A stretch of 64,000 nucleotides of DNA, taken from an uncultured bacterium. GTDB taxonomy: Bacteria > Bacillota > Clostridia > Oscillospirales > Ruminococcaceae. The stretch is from contig CAJMLV010000006.1 of the NCBI GenBank assembly GCA_905214345.1, positions 23,139 to 87,138 on the forward strand. Direction: 5' to 3'. Shown in pieces: positions 16,781 through 24,566 of this stretch. Positions within the stretch are counted from its first letter, which is position 1. Each line of letters starts with the position of its first letter. The notes under the pieces are model-generated. The model ran no database searches and was not told where the DNA came from. It saw only the letters and a program-made list of their open reading frames with translations. A program made the translations under genes and the position numbers.

Positions 16781-18036
16781 TCGAACAATTTTTTGACCTG
16801 AAACCGGAAGTCCTGGTCCTGGATAAAAAGGCCCTGGAACTGTGCAAGGAGCAGTTTGCCCATGTGGAGGAGATCCGGGATTATAACCAGCTGAAAATGC
16901 TCAAAGCCTTCACCGGCTGCGGGGTGGAAGCCCGCCACTTCTGGGGCTCCTCCGGCTACGGCGTCTGGGACGACAGCCGCAACAAGCTGGAAGAGGTATT
17001 TGCCCGCTGCATGGGGGCGGAAGCCGCCCTGGTGCGCCCGCAGTTCATGAGCGGCACCCATACTCTGGCGGTGGCCCTCTTCGGCCTGCTGCGTCCCGGC
17101 GATACCCTGCTGGCTGCCACCGGCCGCCCCTACGATACCCTGGAAGGGGTCATCGGTATCGGGGAAGCAGGCAAGGGCTGTGGCACTCTGCGGGAATTCG
17201 GCGTACTGTACGACGAATGTCCCCTGAAGTCCGACTTCACTCCCGATTACGACGCCATTGCCCGCCAGGCCAAGACCGCCACGGTGGTGCATATCCAGCG
17301 CAGCCGGGGCTATACCCAGCGCAACGCCTTTGATCTGGAAACCATCCGCAAAGTGGCCGAAACTGCCCGCAAAGCCAATCCCAACGTGGTGATTTTTGTG
17401 GACAACTGCTACGGTGAATTCACCCAGAAGCAGGAACCCCTGGAAGTGGGGGCCGACCTCATGGCCGGCAGCTTCATCAAGAACCCCGGCGGCGGGATCA
17501 CCCCCACCGGCGGCTACATTGCCGGCCGCGCCGACCTGGTGGAGAAAGTCAGCCACCGCTTCACTGCTCCCGGCATCGGCGCCGAGCTGGGCTGCACCCA
17601 GGACAGCCTGCGGGATACCTTCCTGGGCTTCTACTATGCCCCCGGCGTGGTGTGCGAAGCCCTCAAGACCGCCATTTACGCCCAGTGCCTGCTGGAACTG
17701 TCCGGCGTGAATCCGGTGCCCCGCTACACCGCCGACCACAACGACATCGTTACCTGCTTCGATTCCGGCAGCGCAGCGGCTTTGCAGGGCTTCTGCACCG
17801 GCATCCAGCAGGGCAGTCCCATCGACAGCATCGCCGCCCCCGAACCTGCCGACGAGCCCGGCTATACCGATAAAGTCATCATGGCTTCCGGAAGCTTTAC
17901 CGAGGGCAGCACCATCGAGCTTTCCTGTGACGGCCCCCTGCGCGAGCCTTATACCTGCTACCTGCAGGGCGGTGTGAACTTTACCGCCGCCCGTGCCGCG
18001 GTTCTCTGCGCTGTGCAGAACGCCTTTTTTGCCTGA
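16777..18036 (+). CDS. PLP-dependent methionine gamma-lyase-like / aluminium-resistance family protein
   Basis: A 419-residue fold-type I PLP enzyme of the family annotated as aluminium resistance or YnbB-like. The predicted PLP lysine is K235 in GSFIKNPGGG, with the cofactor-binding aspartate in VIFVDNCYGEF. The N-terminal EARHFWGSSGYGVWDDSRNK is typical. It is often called a cystathionine beta- or methionine gamma-lyase relative, but the true substrate is not established. It is coupled to the GNAT gene. Confidence 0.85.
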   Translation: MIEQFFDLKPEVLVLDKKALELCKEQFAHVEEIRDYNQLKMLKAFTGCGVEARHFWGSSGYGVWDDSRNKLEEVFARCMGAEAALVRPQFMSGTHTLAVALFGLLRPGDTLLAATGRPYDTLEGVIGIGEAGKGCGTLREFGVLYDECPLKSDFTPDYDAIARQAKTATVVHIQRSRGYTQRNAFDLETIRKVAETARKANPNVVIFVDNCYGEFTQKQEPLEVGADLMAGSFIKNPGGGITPTGGYIAGRADLVEKVSHRFTAPGIGAELGCTQDSLRDTFLGFYYAPGVVCEALKTAIYAQCLLELSGVNPVPRYTADHNDIVTCFDSGSAAALQGFCTGIQQGSPIDSIAAPEPADEPGYTDKVIMASGSFTEGSTIELSCDGPLREPYTCYLQGGVNFTAARAAVLCAVQNAFFA

Positions 18037-18108
18037 CCTTGTATCACAGCCGTCCCACGGCGGCTTTGCGTCAATATGACCCTATTGACCGAAAGGAAGG
18101 AAAACACC

Positions 18109-19554
18109 ATGCTGGACATCAAGCGTAACCTGACCACCATGACCGACTTCTACGAACTGACCATGTCCGCCGGCTACTTCGACGAGGGCTACAAGGACAA
18201 GATCGCGGTGTTTGACATGTTCTTCCGCCGCGTGCCGGACGGCGGCGGTTACGCCATCATGGCGGGCCTGCAGCAGTTCATCGACGCGGTGGATCATTTG
18301 CAGTTCACGCCGGAAGACATCGATTATCTCCGGTCCACCCGCATGTTCCGGGAAGATTTCCTGGAATATCTGGCCAACTTCCAGCTGCACTGCAACATCT
18401 GGGCCATTGAGGAAGGCGTGCCCATCTTCCCCCAGGAACCCATCGTCACGGTGGAAGGCCCCGCCATTGAATGTCAGCTGCTGGAGACCCTTCTGCTGGT
18501 CACCTTCAACCACCAGTGCCTCATCGCCACCAAGGCCAGCCGCATCGTCCGCGCCGCCGCCGGCCGTCCGGTGATGGAATTCGGCGCCCGCCGTGCCCAG
18601 GGGTACGACGCCGCCTATTTCGGCGCCCGTGCGGCCTACATCGGCGGCTGCGGCTCCACCAGCTGCGTCATGGCGGCCCGGGACTTCGGCATCCCCGCTT
18701 CCGGTACCATGGCCCACGCCTGGGTGCAGATGTTCCCCACCGAATACGACGCCTTCAAGAAATACGCCGAAATGTACCCCGACGCCTGTGTGCTGCTGGT
18801 GGATACCTACAACGTGCTGCGCCACGGTATTCCCGATGCCATCAAGGTGTTTGACGAAGTCCTCAAACCCATGGGCAAGCGTCCCCGGGGTGTGCGCATT
18901 GACTCCGGCGATATCGCCTACCTGTCCAAGAAGGCCCGCCGCATGCTGGACGAAGCCGGTTACCCCGACTGCACCATCTGCGCTTCCAACAGCCTGGACG
19001 AATACCTGGTGCGTGACCTGATCCTGCAGGGGGCCCGGGTGGACAGCTTCGGCATCGGTGAAAACATGATCACCGCCAAGAGTGACCCTGTTTTCGGCGG
19101 AGTGTACAAGCTGGCCGCCGTCAAGGAAGAGGACGGCAGCTATACCCCCAAGATGAAGCTCAGCGAAACCGCCGAAAAGACCACCATTCCTTGCCTGAAA
19201 AAGGTCTGGCGCATTTATGACGAGGACAACAAGGCCATGGCCGACCTCATCACCATGGCGGACGAACAGGTGGAGACCAAGCACGGCATTACCCTGTTTG
19301 ACCCGGTGGAAACCTGGAAAGAGCGCACCTATGTGAACTGCACTGCCCGGTGCCTGTCCACTCCCATCTATGTGGAGGGCAAGCGTGTGTACACCAGCCC
19401 CAACCTGGAGGACATCCGCAAGTTCTGCAAGGCCCAGATCAACACCCTGTGGGACGAAGTCAAGCGCTTTGAGAACCCCCACCGCTACTATGTGGACCTG
19501 AGCCAGAAGCTGTGGGATACTCGCAGCGAACTGCTCAAGCGCCTGTCCAAATAA
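18109..19554 (+). CDS. pncB: Nicotinate phosphoribosyltransferase
   Basis: A 481-residue NAPRTase (nicotinate + PRPP + ATP to NaMN), entry point of NAD salvage. The start at 18109 follows GGAAGG; an upstream in-frame ATG is less likely. Motifs: YELTMSAGYF near the N-terminus, EFGARRAQGYDAA, PASGTMAHAWV and RIDSGDIAYLSKKAR (PRPP site). It is preceded by a weak stem (AGCCG..CGGCT, 18049-18067). Confidence 0.93.
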   Translation: MLDIKRNLTTMTDFYELTMSAGYFDEGYKDKIAVFDMFFRRVPDGGGYAIMAGLQQFIDAVDHLQFTPEDIDYLRSTRMFREDFLEYLANFQLHCNIWAIEEGVPIFPQEPIVTVEGPAIECQLLETLLLVTFNHQCLIATKASRIVRAAAGRPVMEFGARRAQGYDAAYFGARAAYIGGCGSTSCVMAARDFGIPASGTMAHAWVQMFPTEYDAFKKYAEMYPDACVLLVDTYNVLRHGIPDAIKVFDEVLKPMGKRPRGVRIDSGDIAYLSKKARRMLDEAGYPDCTICASNSLDEYLVRDLILQGARVDSFGIGENMITAKSDPVFGGVYKLAAVKEEDGSYTPKMKLSETAEKTTIPCLKKVWRIYDEDNKAMADLITMADEQVETKHGITLFDPVETWKERTYVNCTARCLSTPIYVEGKRVYTSPNLEDIRKFCKAQINTLWDEVKRFENPHRYYVDLSQKLWDTRSELLKRLSK

Positions 19555-19589
19555 AATCGGCAAAAAACGGTTACAAAACGATTACAGGA

Positions 19590-19640
19590 CCCCCTTGCTG
19601 CACAGAATACTCCTGCAAGAGTATCTGCCGGGCAAGGGGG
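19590..19640 (+). promoter_or_regulatory. Nested hairpin covering the next gene's Shine-Dalgarno
   Basis: The outer stem CCCCCTTGC (19590-19598)/GCAAGGGGG (19632-19640) is a perfect 9 bp. The inner stem is ATACTC (19607-19612)/GAGTAT (19619-19624). The 3' arm contains AAGGGGG, the Shine-Dalgarno of the ATG at 19648, and is followed by a weak CTTTGTT. It could be a partial terminator of pncB, an RBS-masking element, or both. Confidence 0.5.
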
Positions 19641-19647
19641 CTTTGTT

Positions 19648-20037
19648 ATGTTGTTGATCCGTAACTGCCGTTGGGAAACCGCCGCGCTGTTCCTGCTGGG
19701 AGGAACAGCCTACCTGGGGTTGGAACTGGCCTGGCGGGGATGTACCCATTGGACCATGTTCTTTGCGGGGGGCGTTTGTCTGTGCCTGCTGCGCTGGTTT
19801 GATGACCGGTTCCGCTGCCCGCTGCCTGCGGCAGCCATGCTGGCAGCGGCGGGGGTATCGGGGGTGGAACTGGCTTTCGGGATGGTATGCACCTATCTGC
19901 TGCGCCTGCAAGTGTGGGATTACAGCGCCGAGTGGGGAAACATTGCCGGGCTGATCTGCCCCAAATACAGCTTTTTGTGGTTCCTGCTCTGTTTCTGGCT
20001 GCTGGCAGCTTTGCGGTTCCTCCGCCGATTGGCATAA
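19648..20037 (+). CDS. Small multi-pass membrane protein, CmpB-like (putative ABC-transporter permease family)
   Basis: 129 residues with about four membrane segments. WRGCTHWTMFFAGGVCLCLL and the C-terminal WDYSAEWGNIAGLICPKYSF match the pattern of short proteins assigned to the CmpB family of putative permeases. No ATPase partner is nearby. Its translation start lies right behind a hairpin that covers its Shine-Dalgarno. The function is unknown; the family name is historical. Confidence 0.7.
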   Translation: MLLIRNCRWETAALFLLGGTAYLGLELAWRGCTHWTMFFAGGVCLCLLRWFDDRFRCPLPAAAMLAAAGVSGVELAFGMVCTYLLRLQVWDYSAEWGNIAGLICPKYSFLWFLLCFWLLAALRFLRRLA

Positions 20038-20110
20038 ATAAGTCCCTTTTATAGTATCGTACAAATCGTTGCCACAGGGTCCGGTCCGCTTTATGGGCCT
20101 GCTGTTTCTG

Positions 20111-20116
20111 TATAAT
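20111..20116 (+). promoter_or_regulatory. -10 box before the 37-residue ORF
   Basis: A perfect TATAAT about 33 bp upstream of the ATG at 20150. No convincing -35 is seen, so the call rests on the -10 alone. Confidence 0.4.
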
Positions 20117-20149
20117 AAAGACAGAAACAAAGAAAGGCAGGCGGTACAA

Positions 20150-20263
20150 ATGACCACCCGATTCAAGAATGTCAACGGCCACATCGAGGTATATTCCGCA
20201 CAGGGAGAGTTCCTCTTCTCCGCCGATACCATGGAGGAAGCCTGGCGCGAACTGTGCGCGTAA
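20150..20263 (+). CDS. Hypothetical 37-residue protein
   Basis: It reads MTTRFKNVNGHIEVYSAQGE and ends MEEAWRELCA. The ATG is preceded by GAAAGGCAGGCGG and by a TATAAT at 20111. The composition looks coding (a beta-hairpin-like start and an acidic helical end). I do not recognise it. Codon use is like the neighbours. Confidence 0.6.
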   Translation: MTTRFKNVNGHIEVYSAQGEFLFSADTMEEAWRELCA

Positions 20264-20324
20264 CGCGTACAAACGTGGATGGTAAGTATACAAAACGACG
20301 GAAATGTGGAAAGTATCAAAATAA

Positions 20325-20346
20325 ATTTTGTAAGTTTGTACAAAAT
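20325..20346. repeat. Inverted repeat upstream of the 44-codon gene promoter
   Basis: ATTTTGTA (20325-20332) and TACAAAAT (20339-20346) form an 8-bp perfect dyad six bases before the -35 box. The surrounding 80 bp are A/T-rich and contain further TACAAA copies (at 20267 and 20288). It may be an operator or an UP-like element. Confidence 0.45.
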
Positions 20347-20351
20347 GCGGG

Positions 20352-20380
20352 TTGCAAAAGTCTGACCTTACGTGTATACT
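20352..20380 (+). promoter_or_regulatory. Promoter of the 44-codon gene
   Basis: TTGCAA (20352-20357), exactly 17 bp, TATACT (20375-20380). A good sigma-A promoter that gives a leader of about 70 nt. Confidence 0.75.
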
Positions 20381-20454
20381 AAAGGTACAGAAAGAGGGAA
20401 CCGGCCACCCGCAAGCAGCCGGTATCCCGCCTTATGTACAGAAAGGGGATCGCT

Positions 20455-20589
20455 ATGTTGAGCCTGCATAAGATCACGACATGGATGCGCGGTATCATTC
20501 AGCGCGGCGAGGATTACGGTCTGCCGGAGGATGTGTACAACGACGTGATCCCGTCCGGTGTGCATGATTTTACGCGTACCGATTTCTGA
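20455..20589 (+). CDS. Free-standing 44-residue small protein
   Basis: The protein starts MLSLHKITTWMRGIIQRGED and ends VHDFTRTDF. The ATG follows GAAAGGGGA. The gene has its own promoter (20352-20380) and a strong terminator (20599-20643), so it is a complete monocistronic unit of about 250 nt. An amphipathic basic N-terminal helix is followed by an acidic C-terminus. No family is recognised. The transcript could also act as an RNA. Confidence 0.7.
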   Translation: MLSLHKITTWMRGIIQRGEDYGLPEDVYNDVIPSGVHDFTRTDF

Positions 20590-20598
20590 ACACGGAGC

Positions 20599-20643
20599 AA
20601 GGCCGGTCAACGGTAAAAAACGTTGGCCGGTCTTGTTTTTTTT
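20599..20643 (+). terminator. Terminator of the 44-codon gene
   Basis: AAGGCCGGTCAACG/CGTTGGCCGGTCTT (14 bp with G-T pairs), a GTAAAAAA-type loop, then GTTTTTTTT. A strong intrinsic terminator. Confidence 0.9.
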
Positions 20644-20689
20644 GCAAAAAAACGGTATGCTATATAGGTATAACCAAGGAAGGGGGAGA

Positions 20690-21358
20690 ATGCCCGTGCC
20701 GTGGCTGCCCTATGCTATTTTTGATATGGATGGTACCCTGCTGGATTCCACCGGGATGTGGGATCTGGTGGCGGACCGGGTTCTGGCCCGGTGGGGGATG
20801 ACCTTTCCCCGCCAGGACCGTGAGGATAACCTGGTGCTGACCATTGAAGGAACGGCGCAGTACTATGTGGACCACTACCATTTGCCGGTGACTGCGGCGG
20901 AAGTAGCGGACTGCATCCGTGCGGAAGCCCGCCGTGCCTATACCAGTGAGGCTGTCCTCAAGCCCGGCGTGGTTCCGGTACTGGATGCCCTGCGGGAAAA
21001 AGGTGTGCGGCTCTGTGTGGCTTCCGGTACCGACAAGCCTCTGGTGGATGCGGCTCTGGAGCACCTGGGGATTTTGGACCGGTTTGAATTTACCCTTTCC
21101 TGCCAGACACCCCGCGGCAAAGAAAGTCCCGAGGTCTATCTGCGGGCACTGGAAGCCTTCGGCAACCCCGACCCTGCCCGGGTCATGGTCTTTGAGGATT
21201 CCCCCACCGCGCTGGACACTGCCAAAAAGCTGGGTCTGTACACCGTCGCCGTGTGGGACACCTACACCGCCGATGACTGGCCCGCATTGCAGCAGACCGC
21301 CGACAGCCTGTGCGAACGCTGGCCGGACTGGCTGGCCCAAACCAAAGAATCCAACTGA
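20690..21358 (+). CDS. HAD-family hydrolase, beta-phosphoglucomutase/phosphatase type
   Basis: 222 residues. The start is the ATG at 20690 after GGAAGGGGGAG, giving MPVPWLPYAIFDMDGTLLDS. Motif I is DMDGTLLDST; motif II is the Ser in CVASGTDKP; motif III/IV is the GKESPE lysine and VFEDSPTALDTA. The helical cap suggests subfamily IA. The likely role is removal or transfer of phosphate on a small sugar phosphate; the substrate is not determined. It lies 24 bp before a glycosyltransferase. Confidence 0.88.
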   Translation: MPVPWLPYAIFDMDGTLLDSTGMWDLVADRVLARWGMTFPRQDREDNLVLTIEGTAQYYVDHYHLPVTAAEVADCIRAEARRAYTSEAVLKPGVVPVLDALREKGVRLCVASGTDKPLVDAALEHLGILDRFEFTLSCQTPRGKESPEVYLRALEAFGNPDPARVMVFEDSPTALDTAKKLGLYTVAVWDTYTADDWPALQQTADSLCERWPDWLAQTKESN

Positions 21359-21382
21359 ATGTATGTAAGAGGAGAAATCAAC

Positions 21383-22402
21383 ATGAAACTGATCACCTTT
21401 ACCGTGCCTTGTTACAATTCGGCCGCGTATATGGACCGCTGCATCAAGACGCTTCTGCCTGCGGGCGAGGACGCCGAGATCATTCTGGTGGATGACGGCT
21501 CCAAGGATGAGACCGGTGCCATTGCGGACGCCTGGGCTGAAAAGTATCCGAACATCATCCGCGTGATCCATCAGGAAAACGGCGGCCATGGTGAGGGCGT
21601 GAACCAGGGCATCCGCAACGCTTCCGGTATGTACTTCAAGGTGGTGGACTCGGACGACTGGCTGGATGCCGATGCCCTGCAGAAGGTCATGGCCAAGCTG
21701 CGGGAATTTGCCGCTCTGCCTCAGCCCGTGGACCTGCTGCTGTGCAACTATGTGTATGAGCACACGGTGGATAACACCCGCCATACCGTCCGGTATACCG
21801 GTATCCTGCCCCAGGACAAGATCTTTGGCTGGCAGGACATCGGCCATTTTCCCCAGAGCCAGAATATCCTGATGCACTCGGTGATCTATCGTACCCAGAT
21901 CCTGCGGGATTGCGGCCTGCGCCTGCCCAAGCATACCTTCTATGTGGACAATATCTTTGTCTACCTGCCCCTGCCCAGCTGCCGCAGTCTGTATTATATG
22001 GACCTGGACCTCTACCGTTACTTCATCGGCCGCGAGGACCAGAGCGTCAACGAAAAGGTCATGGTCAAGCGGGTGGACCAGCAGGTGCGGGTCACCAAGC
22101 TGATGATCACCGCCGTGGACCTGTATGCCCTGCCGCCGGAACAGAAAAAGCTGCGGGCGTATATGTTCAACTACCTCTCCATGATGATGACCATTTCCAG
22201 CGTGTTCCTGACCATGGACGGCACCGCCGAAGCCCTGGCCAAGAAAGCCGAGCTGTGGAAGTTCCTCAAGCTGCATGACAGCCGTGTCTACCGCCGCTGT
22301 GTGGCATCGGTGGCGGGCCTGTGCAACCTGCCCGGCAAGGCAGGCCGCGGTATCACTCTGTGGGGGTACCGTGTGGCCCAGAAGATCTTCAAGTTCAACT
22401 GA
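21383..22402 (+). CDS. Glycosyltransferase family 2
   Basis: 339 residues starting at the ATG after AGAGGAG. The GT-A fold shows TFTVPCYNSAAYM, the nucleotide-binding VDDGSKDETG and the metal DxD in VVDSDDWLDAD. No C-terminal membrane helix is obvious, so it is probably a cytosolic enzyme acting on envelope glycans. The acceptor is unknown. A terminator follows. Confidence 0.9.
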   Translation: MKLITFTVPCYNSAAYMDRCIKTLLPAGEDAEIILVDDGSKDETGAIADAWAEKYPNIIRVIHQENGGHGEGVNQGIRNASGMYFKVVDSDDWLDADALQKVMAKLREFAALPQPVDLLLCNYVYEHTVDNTRHTVRYTGILPQDKIFGWQDIGHFPQSQNILMHSVIYRTQILRDCGLRLPKHTFYVDNIFVYLPLPSCRSLYYMDLDLYRYFIGREDQSVNEKVMVKRVDQQVRVTKLMITAVDLYALPPEQKKLRAYMFNYLSMMMTISSVFLTMDGTAEALAKKAELWKFLKLHDSRVYRRCVASVAGLCNLPGKAGRGITLWGYRVAQKIFKFN

Positions 22403-22413
22403 TTTTGCTGTTC

Positions 22414-22455
22414 AAAAGGCCGTCCGTCCCGGAGTATCCGGGCGGACGGCCTTTT
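22414..22455 (+). terminator. Terminator after the glycosyltransferase gene
   Basis: AAAAGGCCGTCCGTCCCG/CGGGCGGACGGCCTTTT, near-perfect 17-bp stem with a short loop and a T-run. Confidence 0.9.
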
Positions 22456-22551
22456 CATCTTTTGAAAATATCTCTCCTTTTGGCCTGAAATGGGGTATGA
22501 TACAGACAGAACAAAGAAACCCCACCATCACGGGAAAGGAGCCGAAGGCGT

Positions 22552-22683
22552 ATGATCAACTGGAAACGACTGTGGAACGATGCCATTCTCAACCGTCTGA
22601 GCAACCTGCTGGCCAATTCGGAGGAACAGGGCTTCCGGGATCTGTATATGACCTGTCTGGAAAATCTGCTCCTGAAAGAGTAA
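22552..22683 (+). CDS. Hypothetical 43-residue protein
   Basis: It reads MINWKRLWNDAILNRLSNLL and ends TCLENLLLKE. It is preceded by GGGAAAGGAG and lies between two intrinsic terminators, so it is its own unit; a TATGAT at 22496-22501 could be its -10. It is predicted helical and leucine-rich. I do not recognise it. Confidence 0.6.
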   Translation: MINWKRLWNDAILNRLSNLLANSEEQGFRDLYMTCLENLLLKE

Positions 22684-22689
22684 CACGGC

Positions 22690-22726
22690 AAAACCGCCCT
22701 CTGCCAAAACAGCAGGGGGCGGTTTT
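22690..22726. terminator. Bidirectional terminator between the 43-codon gene and cca
   Basis: AAAACCGCCCTCTGC/GCAGGGGGCGGTTTT stem. It serves the rightward small gene and the leftward cca gene, which ends 12 bp later. Confidence 0.85.
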
Positions 22727-22737
22727 CAATTGGTGCA

Positions 22738-24105
22738 TCAGTTTTGTTTGGCGCGCACAGCCTGCAGCAAGGCTTCCCGGTCGTTGGGCAGGGTGCCCTG
22801 CATCACCTGCTGCAAAAGCCGTTCCAGGGTGTTGCCCACCAGGGGACCGGGAGTCAGTCCGGCGGCAATCAGGTCGCTGCCGGTGATGGCCAGCCCGGAA
22901 ACGGTATAGCAGCCTGTACGGGCCAGCTCTTCCATCCGGCGGGAAAATTCCCGCACTTCCCGGCAGCGCTGGGCCACCGCATCGTTGTTGGTATGGGCGG
23001 CCAGGTCGGCCAGTTTCAGGCGGCAGAGCCGCTGCAGAAACAGCGGGCCGCGCAGGTGGAGCTGTTCCAGAATCTCGGTGTCGGAAGAGGGGAGAGGACC
23101 GTCGTGGACGGCCACCAGACCACTGACGCCATCGATGACAAAAACGGGCGCCCGCAGCCGCTGCAGGATCTGCCGGGCCAACCGTCCGCCCCGCTGGTTG
23201 TGACCGGGGAAATGGGCGGCACCGGCATCATCCACGGTGCGGCAAAGGGGTTTGGCCATGTCATGCAGCAGCACGGCCCAACGCAGGACCCGGGCACTGC
23301 GGGTATCCAGGCCTTCGGTGTCCAGTGCCCCCACCGCCGCCGACGTGTGATCCCACACGTCATAGCAGTGCCAGCGGCCGGGCTGGGTACAGCCGATACA
23401 GGCTTCGATCTCAGGCAGGGCACCGGCCAGAACATGTCCGTACCGGGCCAGAACCGTACCGGCAGCAAAACCTGCCAGCAGCCGGTCCAGTTCGGTGAAG
23501 ATGCGCTCTGCCGAAACACAGCGCACCGAATTCCGGGCCTGAAAAGCCGCCCGGGCGGTGTCGGGGTCCAGGCGGAACCCCAGCTGCGACGCAAAACGGA
23601 CTGCCCGCAGAATACGCAGGGCATCCTCGTCAAAGCGGGCGGCCGGGTCGCCCACACAGCGCAGAAGTCCGGCCTGCAGGTCCCGCTGCCCGCCGAACAG
23701 GTCGACCAGACCGGTTTCGGGGGACCAGGCCATGGCGTTGACGGTGAAATCCCGCCGCGCCAGGTCTTCCCGCAGGCAGGGGACAAAATGTACCTGGTCG
23801 GGATGGCGGCCGTCGGTGTAGGTGCCGTCCTGGCGGAAGGTGGTGATCTCCCAGCTGTGACCTTCCAGCACCACCGCCACCGTACCGTGCTTCTTGCCTT
23901 TCAGCAGCAGGCGGTACCCCGCAAACAGGGCTTCCATCTCTTCGGGGCGGGCACTGGTACAGATGTCCCAGTCGTCCGGTGTGCGGCCCAGCAGGCTGTC
24001 CCGCACGCAGCCGCCCACAATGTAGGCGTCATGCCCGGCCTGCTGCAGCTTGTTCAGCAGCAGACAGGCCGGTTCCGGAGGCCGGATACGGGGTTCTTTG
24101 TTCAT
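22738..24105 (-). CDS. cca: CCA tRNA nucleotidyltransferase
   Basis: 455 residues. It adds or repairs the 3' CCA of tRNAs; the two tRNA-Ser genes in this window already encode CCA, so here it would mainly repair. GGCVRD is near residue 31 and the metal-binding DDWD near 45, followed by RRDFTVNAMAW and EDALRILRAVRFA. A C-terminal HD domain (VLLHDMAKP) suggests added phosphohydrolase activity. A long frame on the opposite strand is a codon-bias shadow. Confidence 0.93.
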   Translation of the reverse strand: MNKEPRIRPPEPACLLLNKLQQAGHDAYIVGGCVRDSLLGRTPDDWDICTSARPEEMEALFAGYRLLLKGKKHGTVAVVLEGHSWEITTFRQDGTYTDGRHPDQVHFVPCLREDLARRDFTVNAMAWSPETGLVDLFGGQRDLQAGLLRCVGDPAARFDEDALRILRAVRFASQLGFRLDPDTARAAFQARNSVRCVSAERIFTELDRLLAGFAAGTVLARYGHVLAGALPEIEACIGCTQPGRWHCYDVWDHTSAAVGALDTEGLDTRSARVLRWAVLLHDMAKPLCRTVDDAGAAHFPGHNQRGGRLARQILQRLRAPVFVIDGVSGLVAVHDGPLPSSDTEILEQLHLRGPLFLQRLCRLKLADLAAHTNNDAVAQRCREVREFSRRMEELARTGCYTVSGLAITGSDLIAAGLTPGPLVGNTLERLLQQVMQGTLPNDREALLQAVRAKQN

Positions 24106-24139
24106 GCCCGGGGCCTCCTTTCTTCAGGGTGAAAACGGC

Positions 24140-24538
24140 TCATTCAAAATGCCATTGCTGGGTCAGGTCCACGGTGCAGGCCACACAGCCGCCTTCGGCC
24201 ATCAGGGAGGCCACCTTCTCACGGGCAGCTTCCTCGTCGGGCATCCAGGTCACCAGGAAGAAGTTCTCCTCCGGCACGCCGTAATACACCCAGATACCGT
24301 CGGCGCGCACCAGATCGCTGAGATGGTCCAGTTCCTCGCCGTCGGTCAGACCGGCGCCCTCCTCGGCATAGATCATTTCCGGGCTGACCTGCATGCTTTC
24401 AATCACGGTGATGCTGCTGGTGATATAACCGTCACGGTCGGTGCTGGGCATATCGGCACCGCATACCTCCCACGCCGAGGCGAAAGCTTTGATGAGCAGC
24501 TCCCGCACCTCGATCATGGAATCCCCAGGATTATACAT
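24140..24538 (-). CDS. Conserved hypothetical protein, 132 residues
   Basis: The start is the ATG at 24538 (MYNPGDSMIEVRELLI) after AAGAAGGA. It is soluble and acidic, with WVYYGVPEENFFLVTW and a final CVACTVDLTQQWHFE. I do not recognise a family. Its promoter (24571-24599) lies inside the 3' end of the upstream RpiR gene, so it can be expressed separately from it. Confidence 0.65.
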   Translation of the reverse strand: MYNPGDSMIEVRELLIKAFASAWEVCGADMPSTDRDGYITSSITVIESMQVSPEMIYAEEGAGLTDGEELDHLSDLVRADGIWVYYGVPEENFFLVTWMPDEEAAREKVASLMAEGGCVACTVDLTQQWHFE

Positions 24539-24566
24539 GATATTCCTTCTTTCTATTGCTTTGTGT

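Noticed and set aside
18049..18067. Terminator between the PLP lyase and pncB
   Set aside because: The AGCCG/CGGCT stem is short and followed only by TTTGCG; too weak to call.
22744..24132. 462-codon open frame on the plus strand opposite cca
   Set aside because: It has no recognisable domains and no Shine-Dalgarno, and it mirrors the codon bias of the well-supported cca gene.
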